From JBCBKP01 sp038521625 (GTDB lineage: Bacteria > Planctomycetota > Phycisphaerae > Phycisphaerales > UBA1924): a DNA stretch of 64,000 bases. A program made the translations under genes and the position numbers. Below, piece after piece: positions 24,425 to 33,697 of this stretch; positions within the stretch are counted from its first letter, which is position 1, and each line of letters begins with the position of its first letter. Under the pieces are notes generated by a model that made no database searches, was not told where the DNA came from, and saw only the letters and a program-made list of their open reading frames with translations. The stretch spans positions 29,213 through 93,212 of the forward strand of contig JBCBKP010000009.1 of the NCBI GenBank assembly GCA_038521625.1, given 5' to 3'.

Positions 24425-25786
24425 GTGACAAGATCGCCGCTCGAAACCGCGATGCTCCGGAGCGACCTCTACCGGGTCTACGCCCTGATCGCGGTCTTCT
24501 CGGTCAGCTTGATCCTCCGCATCGTGCTCCCGATGATTGACGAGGAGACCGACGCGACCATCGGCATCGGCCAGGCCTTCTGGTACTTCACACCCTCGGT
24601 CCTGGTGTACCAGGGTTCGCTGATGCTCTGGATCCGCTGGACGCTCAAACGCGATCGCTCGATCCCGCCGGTGTTCTGGTTCCTCAATGCCGTCATCGAC
24701 TCGTCGCTGCCGACGTTCACGATCGCGCTTGCGCTCATGGGCGAGATCCAGACCGCCGACGCCGCGCTCCGGTCGCCGAGCCTGCTCGGTTACGCCATCC
24801 TGACGATCCTCGCGATCCTCCGGCTCAGGCCGGGCCTCACGCTGCTCTCTGGGATCGTCGCCGCCACCGGCTACACCATATTGACCTCGATCGCACACAC
24901 GCGCGGCGACATCCCCAGCCCCGACGGCGGGCCGACGCTCGTCGGCTATTACACCAACGGCATCGTGCTGCTCATGGTCGCCGGCGCAGCGACCTGGGTC
25001 ACCGTCCGTGCCCGGCAGCACGTGTTCACCGAAGTTCGCGAGACCGAACGCCGGCAGATCTACGAGCGCGATCTCGCCGCTGCCGCGACGATTCAGAAGG
25101 GGCTGCTCCCGGTCGCACCCCCAGCGATCGCAGGATTCACCTTCGCAGGCTGGTCCCGTCCGGCCGACGCCAGCGGGGGGGACTACTACGACTGGACCGA
25201 TTTGCCGGGTGATCGTGCTGTCGCGTACGTCGCCGATGTCACCGGCCACGGCCTGCCGGCCGCGACGATCAGCGCGTTCTGCCGCGCTTATTCACGCGCG
25301 ACGTTCGACCCCGAGGTCCCGCTGCACGAATCGCTCCGGACGCTCGACACGCTGCTGCAGGAGGACCTGCCCGAGGCCAAGTTTGTCACTTTTGTCGCGG
25401 CCATGTTCGAGGCCGGCTCCGACGAGATCCGCCTGCTCTCCGCCGGGCACGGGCCGATCCTGATCTATCGCTCGAAGACCCGGACCGTCGAACGCCGGTC
25501 TGCCGACGGCGTCCCGCTCGGGCTCGGCGTGGGCGGATACGCCGACACGCCGACCGTCGCGCTTGAGACCGGCGACGCGCTGCTCATGCTGACCGACGGC
25601 TTTTTCGAATGGCCGAACGCCGCGGGCGACCGATTCGGTCTTGACCGCCTCGATGACTCTGTTGTCCGGCACGCGAGCGATGATCCAGCCGCGTGGATCC
25701 GCCTTGTGCTCGCCGATGTCGAGGTTTTCGCAAGCGGCGTCCCGCAGGAGGACGATGTGACCGCCGTTGTCGTGCGCCGCACATGA
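24425..25786 (+). CDS. Membrane-anchored SpoIIE/RsbU-type PP2C phosphatase
   Basis: 453 residues. The N-terminal 205 or so carry about five to six hydrophobic segments; a short coiled coil around TEVRETERRQIYERDLAAAATIQ leads into a PP2C domain. Metal-binding acidic residues are visible in SGGDYYDW, YVADVTGHGLPAA, LMLTDGFFEW and QEDDVTAVVV. Such proteins dephosphorylate anti-anti-sigma (STAS) proteins in partner-switching systems; no partner is nearby. The GTG at 24425 lies 9 bases after the photolyase gene; ATG at 24452 is an alternative start. Confidence 0.9.
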   Translation: MTRSPLETAMLRSDLYRVYALIAVFSVSLILRIVLPMIDEETDATIGIGQAFWYFTPSVLVYQGSLMLWIRWTLKRDRSIPPVFWFLNAVIDSSLPTFTIALALMGEIQTADAALRSPSLLGYAILTILAILRLRPGLTLLSGIVAATGYTILTSIAHTRGDIPSPDGGPTLVGYYTNGIVLLMVAGAATWVTVRARQHVFTEVRETERRQIYERDLAAAATIQKGLLPVAPPAIAGFTFAGWSRPADASGGDYYDWTDLPGDRAVAYVADVTGHGLPAATISAFCRAYSRATFDPEVPLHESLRTLDTLLQEDLPEAKFVTFVAAMFEAGSDEIRLLSAGHGPILIYRSKTRTVERRSADGVPLGLGVGGYADTPTVALETGDALLMLTDGFFEWPNAAGDRFGLDRLDDSVVRHASDDPAAWIRLVLADVEVFASGVPQEDDVTAVVVRRT

Positions 25787-27021
25787 CCCGCTGCGACGTC
25801 TTCATGCTCGGTCTCGGCAGCTGGGGCGACGTGCTGCCGCTGATCGGCGTCGGCACCGAGCTCGCCTCCGGCGGCCTGGCCGTCCGCATCGGCTGCAACG
25901 AGCACTTCGCGGGTGCCGTCACCGCCGCCGGCCTCCAGCACGAGCAGCTCGGCGACGAGGAGACCTACCGGACGGTCACGGCCGACGCGCGGCTCTGGCA
26001 CCCCACCAAGGGCCTCCGTCTTCTCCTTGGGTACTGCGCGCGCGCGGTCGAGCCCACCCACGAGGCGACGCTGCGCGCGATCGACGACGGCGCTGGCGCC
26101 GTCATCTGCCATCAGCTCGGCTGGGGCGCGAAGATCGCGGGCGAGGAACGCCGAGTGCCGGTGGCGACGGTCGCGCTCGCGCCGGCCTCGATCCTCTCGC
26201 GCGAGTCCCCGCCGGTCCTCGGCACGGGGCTCGACGTCTCGGGCTGGCCGCGCTGGCTCCGCGGTGCGCTGCTCGGGTTCGCCGAGCGACTGCTCGATCT
26301 CGGCGTCGCGGGGCCCGTCAACCGGTTCCGCCGTGACCGCGGGCTGCCGCCGATCTCGCGTGTGCTGGCTCGCTGGGTGATCGCGACCGACCCGTTCTTG
26401 TGCCTCTGGCCAGATTGGTTCGGCCCGGTGCCGAGCGACGCCCCGCCGGGAGCGATGGCGACCGGGTTCATCCACAACGACGGGCCCGAGGAGACGCTTG
26501 CCCCCGAGGTACGCGACTTCCTGCTGGCCGGCGAAGGGCACGCCGTCGTCGCGACCTTCGGAAGCGGCAACCAGCACGCGGCGAGGCTGCTGGAGGCCAC
26601 CGCGCGCGCCGCCGATGCGCTCGGGCGGCGCTCCCTCCTGCTGACCCGGTTCCCCGGCGAGATCGGGGCGCTGCCCGGGTCGGCGTTGGTGGCACACCAC
26701 GCCCCGCTCGCGGCGGTGCTCGAGCACGCCGGGTGTCTCGTGCATCACGGCGGGATCGGGACGACGGCGCGGGCCCTGCGCGCCGGCGTGCCGCAGGTGG
26801 TGACGGCGCTGGCGTACGACCAGCACGACAACGCCCTCCGGCTGAGGCGGCTGGGCGTGGGCGAGCGGCTGAAGGGCGCCAAGGCCGACACGCCGTCGAT
26901 CCGGGGCGCGATCGAACGGGCGATCGGGAGGGCCGAGACCGCGGCCGAGGTCGCCTCGCGCGAGGACGGGCTCGGGCCGGCGAGGGCCGCCGATCGCATC
27001 CGGGCGATGCTCGCGCGGTAA
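25783..27021 (+). CDS. UDP-sugar glycosyltransferase, GT1 (MGT-like) family
   Basis: 412 residues, GT-B fold. The N-terminal GSWGDVLPLIGVGTELA matches the acceptor-side start of the family. The C-terminal nucleotide-sugar motif is VHHGGIGTTARALRAGVPQV followed by ALAYDQHDNALRL. It would glycosylate a small lipophilic acceptor such as a sterol, carotenoid or polyketide; the acceptor cannot be read from sequence. The ATG overlaps the phosphatase stop by four bases. Confidence 0.9.
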   Translation: MTRCDVFMLGLGSWGDVLPLIGVGTELASGGLAVRIGCNEHFAGAVTAAGLQHEQLGDEETYRTVTADARLWHPTKGLRLLLGYCARAVEPTHEATLRAIDDGAGAVICHQLGWGAKIAGEERRVPVATVALAPASILSRESPPVLGTGLDVSGWPRWLRGALLGFAERLLDLGVAGPVNRFRRDRGLPPISRVLARWVIATDPFLCLWPDWFGPVPSDAPPGAMATGFIHNDGPEETLAPEVRDFLLAGEGHAVVATFGSGNQHAARLLEATARAADALGRRSLLLTRFPGEIGALPGSALVAHHAPLAAVLEHAGCLVHHGGIGTTARALRAGVPQVVTALAYDQHDNALRLRRLGVGERLKGAKADTPSIRGAIERAIGRAETAAEVASREDGLGPARAADRIRAMLAR

Positions 27022-27053
27022 CCTTGCTCGGTCACGAACCAAGCGGAGACCCC

Positions 27054-28952
27054 ATGCGCGGACCAGCCCCGATCCTCATCGCCTGCCTCTCGATATTCGC
27101 CGCGGACGCCCTTGCGCAGTTCCCGCGCCGCCCGCCCGGCGAGACGCGGGCCCGACCCCCGGTCGTCAGCGTGCAGCGGATCCAGGGCGCCGGCCACGTG
27201 TCGCCCCTCGTCGGGCGGACGGTCTCGGTGCTGGGCGCGGTGGCGCTCGTCACGAGCGAGACCGAGAGCGGCGGCGTCGGCCGGATGGTCATCCGGGCGA
27301 TCACCGACGACGGCGACCCGCGGACCTCCGAGGGGCTCGACGTCTTCGTCCGCCAGAGCGACGCGCCGGCCCTCGTCCCGGGCGACGTCGTACGCCTGAC
27401 CGGGACGGTCACGGAGCTGCCCCGCTCGCAGCGCCGGCAGCGCGATCTGACGATCACGCACCTGATCGCCGAGCGGCTCGAGGTCGTCAAGCGTCAGGGC
27501 GAGCCGCCGGCGCCGGTCGTGATCGGCGCCGGCGGGCGCACGCCGCCGACCGAGATCGCCGACGACGACGGGCTCCGCCAGTTCCAGCCGGCGACCGACG
27601 GCATCGACTTCTGGGAGTCGCTCGAGTCGACGGTGGTGACGATCCGCGATGCCAGCGTCGTCGGGCCGACCGTGCTCTTCGGCTCGGGCGGGACCGGGAA
27701 TCGCGAGGTCTACCTCGTCGCCGACGGCGGCGCGGGCGCCACCGGCCTCACGCCGAGCGGTGCGCTGGCGCGGACCGCCTCCGACGTCAACCCCGAGGTG
27801 ATCGTCGTGAACAACCGGCTGCACGAGCTCGCGGGCGCCGATCTGGGCGCGTACGCGCTCGGCGAACGGTTCGACGGCGAGATCACCGGCGTGGTCGATT
27901 ACGGCTACGGCAAGTACCAGGTCTGGTACACCGAGCCGCTCCCGCCCGCGTCGTTCCCGGCCGACGCCGCCGCGGGGGCGTCGGTCGCCGCGGTCGAGCG
28001 CACCGACGACGACCGCGAGATCCTCGTCGCGACGTACAACCTGCTCAACCTCTTCCCGCGCGAGACCGGGCGGATCGGCAGTATCGCGCGGCAGATCGCG
28101 GGGCCCCTCGGGTCGCCCGAGCTCATCGGCGTTCAGGAGATCCAGGACGACTCGGGCTACGCGAACGATGGGCGCACGAGCGGGCTCGGGACGTTCGCTG
28201 CACTGAGCGCCGCCATCTCGCAGGCGGGCGGGCCGCGGTACGCCTTCGCGCAGATCGATCCCGAGAACAACGCCGACGGTGGTGCCCCGGGCGGCAACAT
28301 CCGGGTCGGGCTGCTGTTCGATTCCGAGCGCTTCGCGCTCGCGCGTCCCGAGCGCGGCGTGGGCGGCGCTCGCGAGGCGGCCGTCGTGCTCGGCGGTCCG
28401 TCGCTCTCGGCGAACCCGGCGCGGATCGACCCCGTCAGCGAGGCCTTCTCGGATTCTCGCAAGCCGATCGTCGTGCACCTGACCGATCGCACGACCGGGG
28501 GCAGCGTGTTCGCGATCGTGTGCCACTTCAACTCGAAGAGCGGGGACGATCCCTTGTTCGGGAGCGTTCAGCCCCCGACCGAGCCGAGTCGCGTCCAGCG
28601 CGAGGCCCAGGCGTCGGCCGTGGCCGCGTTCGTCGCCGAGATCCTCGCGGCCGACCCGAGCGCTGACATCGTGCTGCTGGGCGACCTCAACGACTTCCCG
28701 GGCAGCCCGCCCCTGGCGATCCTCGAGAGCGAGGCACGCCTGGTCGGCGCCGTCGAGGCGGACGGCAACCACACGTTCATCTTCAACGGCAGCGCCCAGA
28801 CGCTCGACCACATCATGCTCAGCCCGGCGATCGCGGCGCGGGGCTACGAGGCGCGATCGGTCAACCTGAACACGCCGCAGGCGGAGAACGCCGACGAGGA
28901 GCCCGCCTCCGACCACGACCCGCTCGTTGCGCGGATCCTGCTCGGGGGCTGA
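27054..28952 (+). CDS. Secreted endonuclease/exonuclease/phosphatase with N-terminal OB-type region
   Basis: 632 residues. A signal peptide ends at ADALA (about residue 21). Residues 35-300 hold two beta-rich parts with LVPGDVVRLTGTV, as in OB-fold regions of ExeM/YhcR-like extracellular nucleases. From about residue 320 the EEP domain begins: EILVATYNLLNLF, ELIGVQEIQDD, FAIVCHFNSKSG, VLLGDLNDFPGS, LDHIML and SDHDPLVARI supply the metal and catalytic residues. It likely degrades extracellular DNA. It converges on another EEP protein gene with only 28 bases between. Confidence 0.9.
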   Translation: MRGPAPILIACLSIFAADALAQFPRRPPGETRARPPVVSVQRIQGAGHVSPLVGRTVSVLGAVALVTSETESGGVGRMVIRAITDDGDPRTSEGLDVFVRQSDAPALVPGDVVRLTGTVTELPRSQRRQRDLTITHLIAERLEVVKRQGEPPAPVVIGAGGRTPPTEIADDDGLRQFQPATDGIDFWESLESTVVTIRDASVVGPTVLFGSGGTGNREVYLVADGGAGATGLTPSGALARTASDVNPEVIVVNNRLHELAGADLGAYALGERFDGEITGVVDYGYGKYQVWYTEPLPPASFPADAAAGASVAAVERTDDDREILVATYNLLNLFPRETGRIGSIARQIAGPLGSPELIGVQEIQDDSGYANDGRTSGLGTFAALSAAISQAGGPRYAFAQIDPENNADGGAPGGNIRVGLLFDSERFALARPERGVGGAREAAVVLGGPSLSANPARIDPVSEAFSDSRKPIVVHLTDRTTGGSVFAIVCHFNSKSGDDPLFGSVQPPTEPSRVQREAQASAVAAFVAEILAADPSADIVLLGDLNDFPGSPPLAILESEARLVGAVEADGNHTFIFNGSAQTLDHIMLSPAIAARGYEARSVNLNTPQAENADEEPASDHDPLVARILLGG

Positions 28953-28980
28953 GCTCTCGCCGGCCGGAGGGTCGGGCGGG

Positions 28981-31359
28981 TCAGCTCTGCTGCTGGCACT
29001 CGGGCGCGAAGAACGCGTCGACGAACGCCTGCACGTCCGCCTGAGACACCGTGCCCTCGCCGGTCAGGTCCGCCGCGAGATCGTTCGCGAAGAACGCGTT
29101 GACGAACAGCGTGACGTCGTTCTGCGAGGCGAATCCGTTGCCGTCGAGGTCCGCGGCGCAGTCCTGCACGTCCTCGACCGTCAGCACGATCGACTCGATC
29201 GTCTGGGCGTTCTGATCGTCGAGCGCCTGCACGAGCACTGTGAGCGGGGCGCCGGACAGCTGGGCCGCCGAGACCGTGGCCTGGTAGGGCGGCGAGAACG
29301 AGAGGCCCAGGAACTCATCGCCCGGGAACTCGTAGACGCCGTCGCCGTCGTCGATCACGAAAGCGACGGAGGCCACGGAGCCCTCGAGGTCGCTGGCCGT
29401 GGCGCTCACGACGACGCTCTCGCCCGGGGCGGCGGGCTCGGGGTTCGCGGAGAGATTGAGCGTCGGGCCGGAGTTCACGAAGGTGAAGTTGATCGTCGAG
29501 ATCGCGCCCTCGCCGCGGTCGTCGATCGCCGCCGCGAAGACGGTCCGGCCCGGACCCAGCAGGTCGACGAACTCGGCCGGGGTCAGCACGTCGCTCGGGC
29601 TGAACGCGATGTCGATGCTCGACGCGGGCGAGCCGGTGGGGCCCGACGCGATCAGGGTGTCGCGGTCGCCGAACTGCCCGTCGGGGTTGTCGTTGAGACG
29701 CAGCTCGAAGCTCGAGATCGTCCCGTCCGAGTCGCTCGCCGAGACCGAGATCTGCGACGAATCGTTGTATCCGACCGAGAGCTGGCTCGCGGAGATCGCC
29801 GACACGTTCGGCGCATCGTTGACGAACGCCACGTCGACCTGGGTCACCGACGCCGGGTTGATCCCGTCCGAGGCGATCGCGAAGAAGCGGCGTGTGCTCC
29901 CGAGAGACTGGTCGAACGAGGCCTGCGACATGTACGACGACGGCGCCGCCGAGAAGACCGCGTCGGACTGCCCCGACGGGTTCGAGGGCGTCACGAATCC
30001 GATCGTCTGGTCCATCGCGTCGAGCTGGCCGTCGAGATTCGAATCCTCGACGAACTCCACGTCGCCCACGACGCTGCCGTCGGGATCGAAGACCGACGCG
30101 GTGAGCGTCAGCGTCTCGTTGAAGCTCACCGTGCCCGGATCGGCGAGGAACCCGCTGAAGATCGGAGCGCCGGTCTGAGCCTGCAGGGGGAGGATCAGGT
30201 CCACGATCACCGGGCGGTGGTCAGAGGCGATTCCCGAGAGCGAAGTCGGGCGGGGGCCGGTCGCGACGGGCTGCGGCAGCGGGAACGGCGTCCTCCCGGC
30301 GTTGAAGATGAACTCCCGCCGGAGTGTGGCGATCGAGTCCTGCCAGGCGATGTAGTCCAGCTTGCTGCCGCTCTGCGTCGAGGCGTCGCTCGTGCCGGGC
30401 ACCAGGGCGAAGTCACGCTGCGCGTCGCTGCCGTCGCGGTCGGTGCCGTCGTTCAGCCCGAACGCGCTCGAGACCATGTACTCGACGGGGTTGATCGAAG
30501 TCGTGCACCCGCCCGGGCCGTCGAAGGTCGGTGTGTTGTTCCAGTCTCCGCCCCACACCACCGGCGTGTTCGCGTCGAGCACCGAGCCGGAGTTCGGGAA
30601 GTTGATCCGGCCGCGCGGGTCGCTCGTGCCCGTTTGGTCGCCGTTCCAGTAGTGCTCGATGAAGTACGAAATGTTCTGCGCCGCACGCACGCGCTGCTGG
30701 TAGCTGTTGCAGTCGCCGAAGGCCTTTAGGTGGCTGTTGCCGATGACCATGTCGCCCGAGTAGGTCGTGTCCGGCAGGTCGATCTCTGCGAAAGAGAACC
30801 CGCGGATCCCGCCGTCCGGGCCCGGGGCCCAGAGGTCCGACTGGACTGAGATGTCGTCGCCCACCGATACGCCGTCGCCGTTGATGTCCGCGATCGGGAA
30901 CCGCGACAGGATCACGTTGCGGTTGAAGCCGTCGGAGTTCTGGTTGAGCACGTAGCGGTAGGGCAGGTCGTAGCCCGGCGTGAGCGCAAGGCCCGTGATG
31001 AACGAGGTCACGGTCCCGCCGATGAACGGGTCCGCGCCGCCGTTGCGCCAGAGGTCGATCACCTGGTTGGTGACGTTGACCGAGTCGGCTCCGCCGCTCG
31101 CGCCGACCTCCTGGAGGATCAGCACGTCGGGCTCCAGCGCCGCGACGATCCGGGTCACCGCGTTCCAGTTCGAGAACGAGTCCGACTGCTTGCCGCCCTG
31201 ATTCGCGAACAGCCCGTCGCCGATGTTCCAGGTCATCACCCGGATGTCCGCCGGGTCAGACTTCAGCCACTGGCCGGCCGAGGGGTTCCACTGGGCCGCG
31301 GCCGTGCCGGCCACGAGAGCGAGAGTGGCCGGGGCGATGAGGTGGCGCTGCGTCTTCAT
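28981..31359 (-). CDS. Secreted EEP-family hydrolase with Ig-like repeats and dockerin-like C-terminus
   Basis: 792 residues. A signal peptide (about 1-22, ending TAAAQ) is followed by an EEP domain: IRVMTWNIGDGLF, VLILQEVGAS, MVIGNSHLKAFGD, VVWGGDWNNTPTF and ASDHRPVIVDL. From about residue 430 come three or four Ig-like/cadherin-like segments (for example VFDPDGSVVGDVEF, ASDSDGTISSFEL, ATASDLEGSVASVAF). The last 55 residues hold two copies of an EF-hand-like motif, LDGNGFASQNDVTLFVNAFF and VSQADVQAFVDAFF, ending in PECQQQ. Start is the ATG at 31359. The next protein upstream shares this C-terminus. Confidence 0.88.
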   Translation of the reverse strand: MKTQRHLIAPATLALVAGTAAAQWNPSAGQWLKSDPADIRVMTWNIGDGLFANQGGKQSDSFSNWNAVTRIVAALEPDVLILQEVGASGGADSVNVTNQVIDLWRNGGADPFIGGTVTSFITGLALTPGYDLPYRYVLNQNSDGFNRNVILSRFPIADINGDGVSVGDDISVQSDLWAPGPDGGIRGFSFAEIDLPDTTYSGDMVIGNSHLKAFGDCNSYQQRVRAAQNISYFIEHYWNGDQTGTSDPRGRINFPNSGSVLDANTPVVWGGDWNNTPTFDGPGGCTTSINPVEYMVSSAFGLNDGTDRDGSDAQRDFALVPGTSDASTQSGSKLDYIAWQDSIATLRREFIFNAGRTPFPLPQPVATGPRPTSLSGIASDHRPVIVDLILPLQAQTGAPIFSGFLADPGTVSFNETLTLTASVFDPDGSVVGDVEFVEDSNLDGQLDAMDQTIGFVTPSNPSGQSDAVFSAAPSSYMSQASFDQSLGSTRRFFAIASDGINPASVTQVDVAFVNDAPNVSAISASQLSVGYNDSSQISVSASDSDGTISSFELRLNDNPDGQFGDRDTLIASGPTGSPASSIDIAFSPSDVLTPAEFVDLLGPGRTVFAAAIDDRGEGAISTINFTFVNSGPTLNLSANPEPAAPGESVVVSATASDLEGSVASVAFVIDDGDGVYEFPGDEFLGLSFSPPYQATVSAAQLSGAPLTVLVQALDDQNAQTIESIVLTVEDVQDCAADLDGNGFASQNDVTLFVNAFFANDLAADLTGEGTVSQADVQAFVDAFFAPECQQQS

Positions 31360-31392
31360 ATCTGCTCCAATTCGGCGTGAACGCCGGATGCC

Positions 31393-31421
31393 AAAAAAAG
31401 AGGGCGGGCCGGCTCCGGCCC
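31393..31421 (-). terminator. Intrinsic terminator after the 31523-33697 gene
   Basis: On the minus strand a GGGCCG/CGGCCC stem (31406-31411 with 31416-31421) is followed within six bases by seven T residues (plus-strand A run 31393-31399). A second perfect 8-bp hairpin at 31441-31462 precedes it, just after the upstream gene's stop. The structures separate two exported-protein genes, so the downstream gene probably has its own promoter or is reached by read-through. Confidence 0.65.
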
Positions 31422-31522
31422 TTTCCCCCCGTGAAAGCGTGGCGGCGGCTCTCACCGCCGCCATGCTTGATTCTAAGGATCACCATCGCCCGGTGGATCA
31501 TTCCCGGGCGTTTCGGAGGTTC

Positions 31523-33697
31523 TTACTGCGGCTGGTTGCACTCGGGCGAGAAGAAGAGGTCGACGAACGCGTTGACGTCGGCCTGCGAGATCACGCCGAA
31601 CGGCGCGGCGAGGTCGGCACGCGGGTCCATCCCGAAGAAGAAGCCGACGAAGGCGTTCACGTCGGCCTGCGACACCAGGTCGAGCGGCGGGGCGTACGAG
31701 GCGATCGGGCACGGATCGACGACGTCGATCGAGCTGGTCGCGCCGACGTAGATGAGGGCGTTGTAGGCCTCGTCGAGGCTGGTCGGGTCACCGGCGCTCG
31801 AGGTCGGATCGTCGAAGTCGCCGTCGCCGTCGACGTCGTAGACGATCTCGGCCGAGAGGATCACGCCGCCGTTGCTCTCCGCGTCAATCGGGGAGAACTG
31901 CGAGGCGTCCTGGCCGAGGTGGGCCGCCGTGGTGGCGTTGCTCGAGAAGAACGCGCCCGACGAGATCGAGTTGCTGTCGGCGATCGAGATGAACTGCACC
32001 TGGTACGGCGTGCCCGAGTTCAGGCCCGTGACCGTCGTGCCGGTGCCGAAGCCGCCGCGGACGACGAGCTCGAGATCGAAGCTGAAGTTCGCCGGGTTGT
32101 AGACCGCGCGGAACAGGCCGGTGTCGGCGAATTGCTCGTCGTTCGCCTGGAACGGCGCGACGAACCAGACGTTGCCCGACGAGTCGATCGCCGGCGAGGT
32201 GACCGAGGGGCCGGTCGCGCCCGGGAACGCCAGGTCGATCGGGAGCAGCGTGCCGAGCACGTTGCCGCCGGGGCCGTCCAGGTACTCCTTGCTCGCGCTG
32301 AACGTGGCGTAGGCGACGAGGGTCTCCGAGACATTGCCCGAAGCGTCCTCGCGGAAGGCAACGATGTAGTTGTCCGGGTCCTGATCGAAGCGGGTCGACT
32401 GGTTCAGGCCCAGGGTCACGACGCCGAGGAGGTCGCCGTTCGGGATCACCTGCACGTCGACCTGGCCCGAGCCGCCATTGAACGCGGCCTGGCTGAAGTG
32501 GTGGATCGACGCGCCAGTGGCGGCGTTGAGCACGAAACCGTTGCTGTTGTCGGTGATGTTGCCGTTGGTCGGGTCGAACAGGCGACGCGATGCGCCGATC
32601 GGGGCGCCGCTCGCGTCGACCGCGAACACGTTGATCGTCTCGGTCTCGCCGGTGTCCGGCTGGCCGCCCTTGGCCAGGATGGCCATCGTCGCGACGCCCG
32701 AGTCGTTGAAGCCGCCGAAGGTGTTCGGCGTGAGGGCCAGGCCGCCGCGGTGATCGACACCGCTGGGGGCACCGGCGCCGAAGAGGTGCTGGGTCGAAGT
32801 GCCGAGCGGGGATGAGCCGCCGAAGCGGTACTGGCTGCTGAAGTTCGGGCCGCCGATCAGGCCGTTGCCGCCGAAGATCGACTGCGGCAGCGCCTGCGGA
32901 ACCGAGTGCGTGTCGCTGTCGCTAGTGCTGAGCAGGCGCTCGGTCGCCTGTGCGCCCGTCGGGGTGGCGGCGCTGAGGACGTTGAAGACGCCATTGTTGC
33001 GAAGGTCCAGATTCACGCGGTAGTAGTTCTGGCCCGGGACGGCGCCCGCGCCGGCGAAGAAGGTGTCGGTGCGGAAGTAGGCGTTGCCGTTGGCGTCGAC
33101 GCCGCCCACGCCGGTCGAGAAGAAGTCGTCGCCGGGGCTGACCTGGTTGTTCGCCGCGAGGACGCGGGTCACGAACAGGCGATCGCCATCGGACGGATCG
33201 ATGTTGATGATCGTGCCGTTCAGCGTGTTGCTGGTCGTGTTGCCCACCGTGCTGGTCGTGCTGAACGCGTTGAAGAGCGTCGACAGCTGGACGTAGTCGA
33301 TCGTGCTGCCGACGAGCTCGATCTCCTCTGACGGCACGCTGTTGTTCGGCCCGACGCCGAAGCCCGGCTGATCCCAGCGGAAGAAGAGGGGATCGCCATT
33401 GATCGGCCCGACGACCAGATCCTGGCTGATCGCCTGACCCGAGATCAGCGTGCCGAAGAAGCCGCCCTGGCTGGCGACATTCGGAGCCTTGTGGATCGGG
33501 CCGATGCCGAAGGTGGTGCCGAACGACGTGGTGATCGGCGCGAGGTCGAGAACGAAGCGGTCGACCTGATCGGTGGCGCTGAATACGTCCGGCGCGTCGC
33601 CCGGGAGGCCCGTGCCAAGGTTCGAGATCGAGTCCTGCGCGAACACCGAGCCGCTGAGGCCGGCGAGCGCAACGAGAGCCGCGATGCGAGTCTTCAT
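31523..33697 (-). CDS. Large exported protein with duplicated SQADV C-terminal motif
   Basis: 724 residues. Signal peptide 1-21 (MKTRIAALVALAGLSGSVFAQ). The body is Gly/Asn/Ser/Thr-rich with many short beta-strand-like repeats and no domain I recognise; phrases such as GGLALTPNTFGGFNDSG and DSSGNVWFVAPF hint at a beta-propeller-like structure. An acidic run DVDGDGDFDD lies near residue 640. The C-terminus has VSQADVNAFVGFFF and ISQADVNAFVDLFFSPEC, matching the neighbouring EEP protein. That shared end suggests a common anchoring or export role. Start ATG at 33697. Confidence 0.8.
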   Translation of the reverse strand: MKTRIAALVALAGLSGSVFAQDSISNLGTGLPGDAPDVFSATDQVDRFVLDLAPITTSFGTTFGIGPIHKAPNVASQGGFFGTLISGQAISQDLVVGPINGDPLFFRWDQPGFGVGPNNSVPSEEIELVGSTIDYVQLSTLFNAFSTTSTVGNTTSNTLNGTIINIDPSDGDRLFVTRVLAANNQVSPGDDFFSTGVGGVDANGNAYFRTDTFFAGAGAVPGQNYYRVNLDLRNNGVFNVLSAATPTGAQATERLLSTSDSDTHSVPQALPQSIFGGNGLIGGPNFSSQYRFGGSSPLGTSTQHLFGAGAPSGVDHRGGLALTPNTFGGFNDSGVATMAILAKGGQPDTGETETINVFAVDASGAPIGASRRLFDPTNGNITDNSNGFVLNAATGASIHHFSQAAFNGGSGQVDVQVIPNGDLLGVVTLGLNQSTRFDQDPDNYIVAFREDASGNVSETLVAYATFSASKEYLDGPGGNVLGTLLPIDLAFPGATGPSVTSPAIDSSGNVWFVAPFQANDEQFADTGLFRAVYNPANFSFDLELVVRGGFGTGTTVTGLNSGTPYQVQFISIADSNSISSGAFFSSNATTAAHLGQDASQFSPIDAESNGGVILSAEIVYDVDGDGDFDDPTSSAGDPTSLDEAYNALIYVGATSSIDVVDPCPIASYAPPLDLVSQADVNAFVGFFFGMDPRADLAAPFGVISQADVNAFVDLFFSPECNQPQ

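Noticed and set aside
26745..28916. A 723-codon open minus-strand frame opposite the secreted nuclease
   Set aside because: Arg/Asp/Val/Leu-rich shadow; the plus-strand EEP protein has all its catalytic motifs.
28927..30729. A 600-codon open plus-strand frame opposite the EEP/Ig protein
   Set aside because: Composition is Arg/Val/Asp/Gly-rich shadow; the minus-strand protein has a signal peptide and domains.
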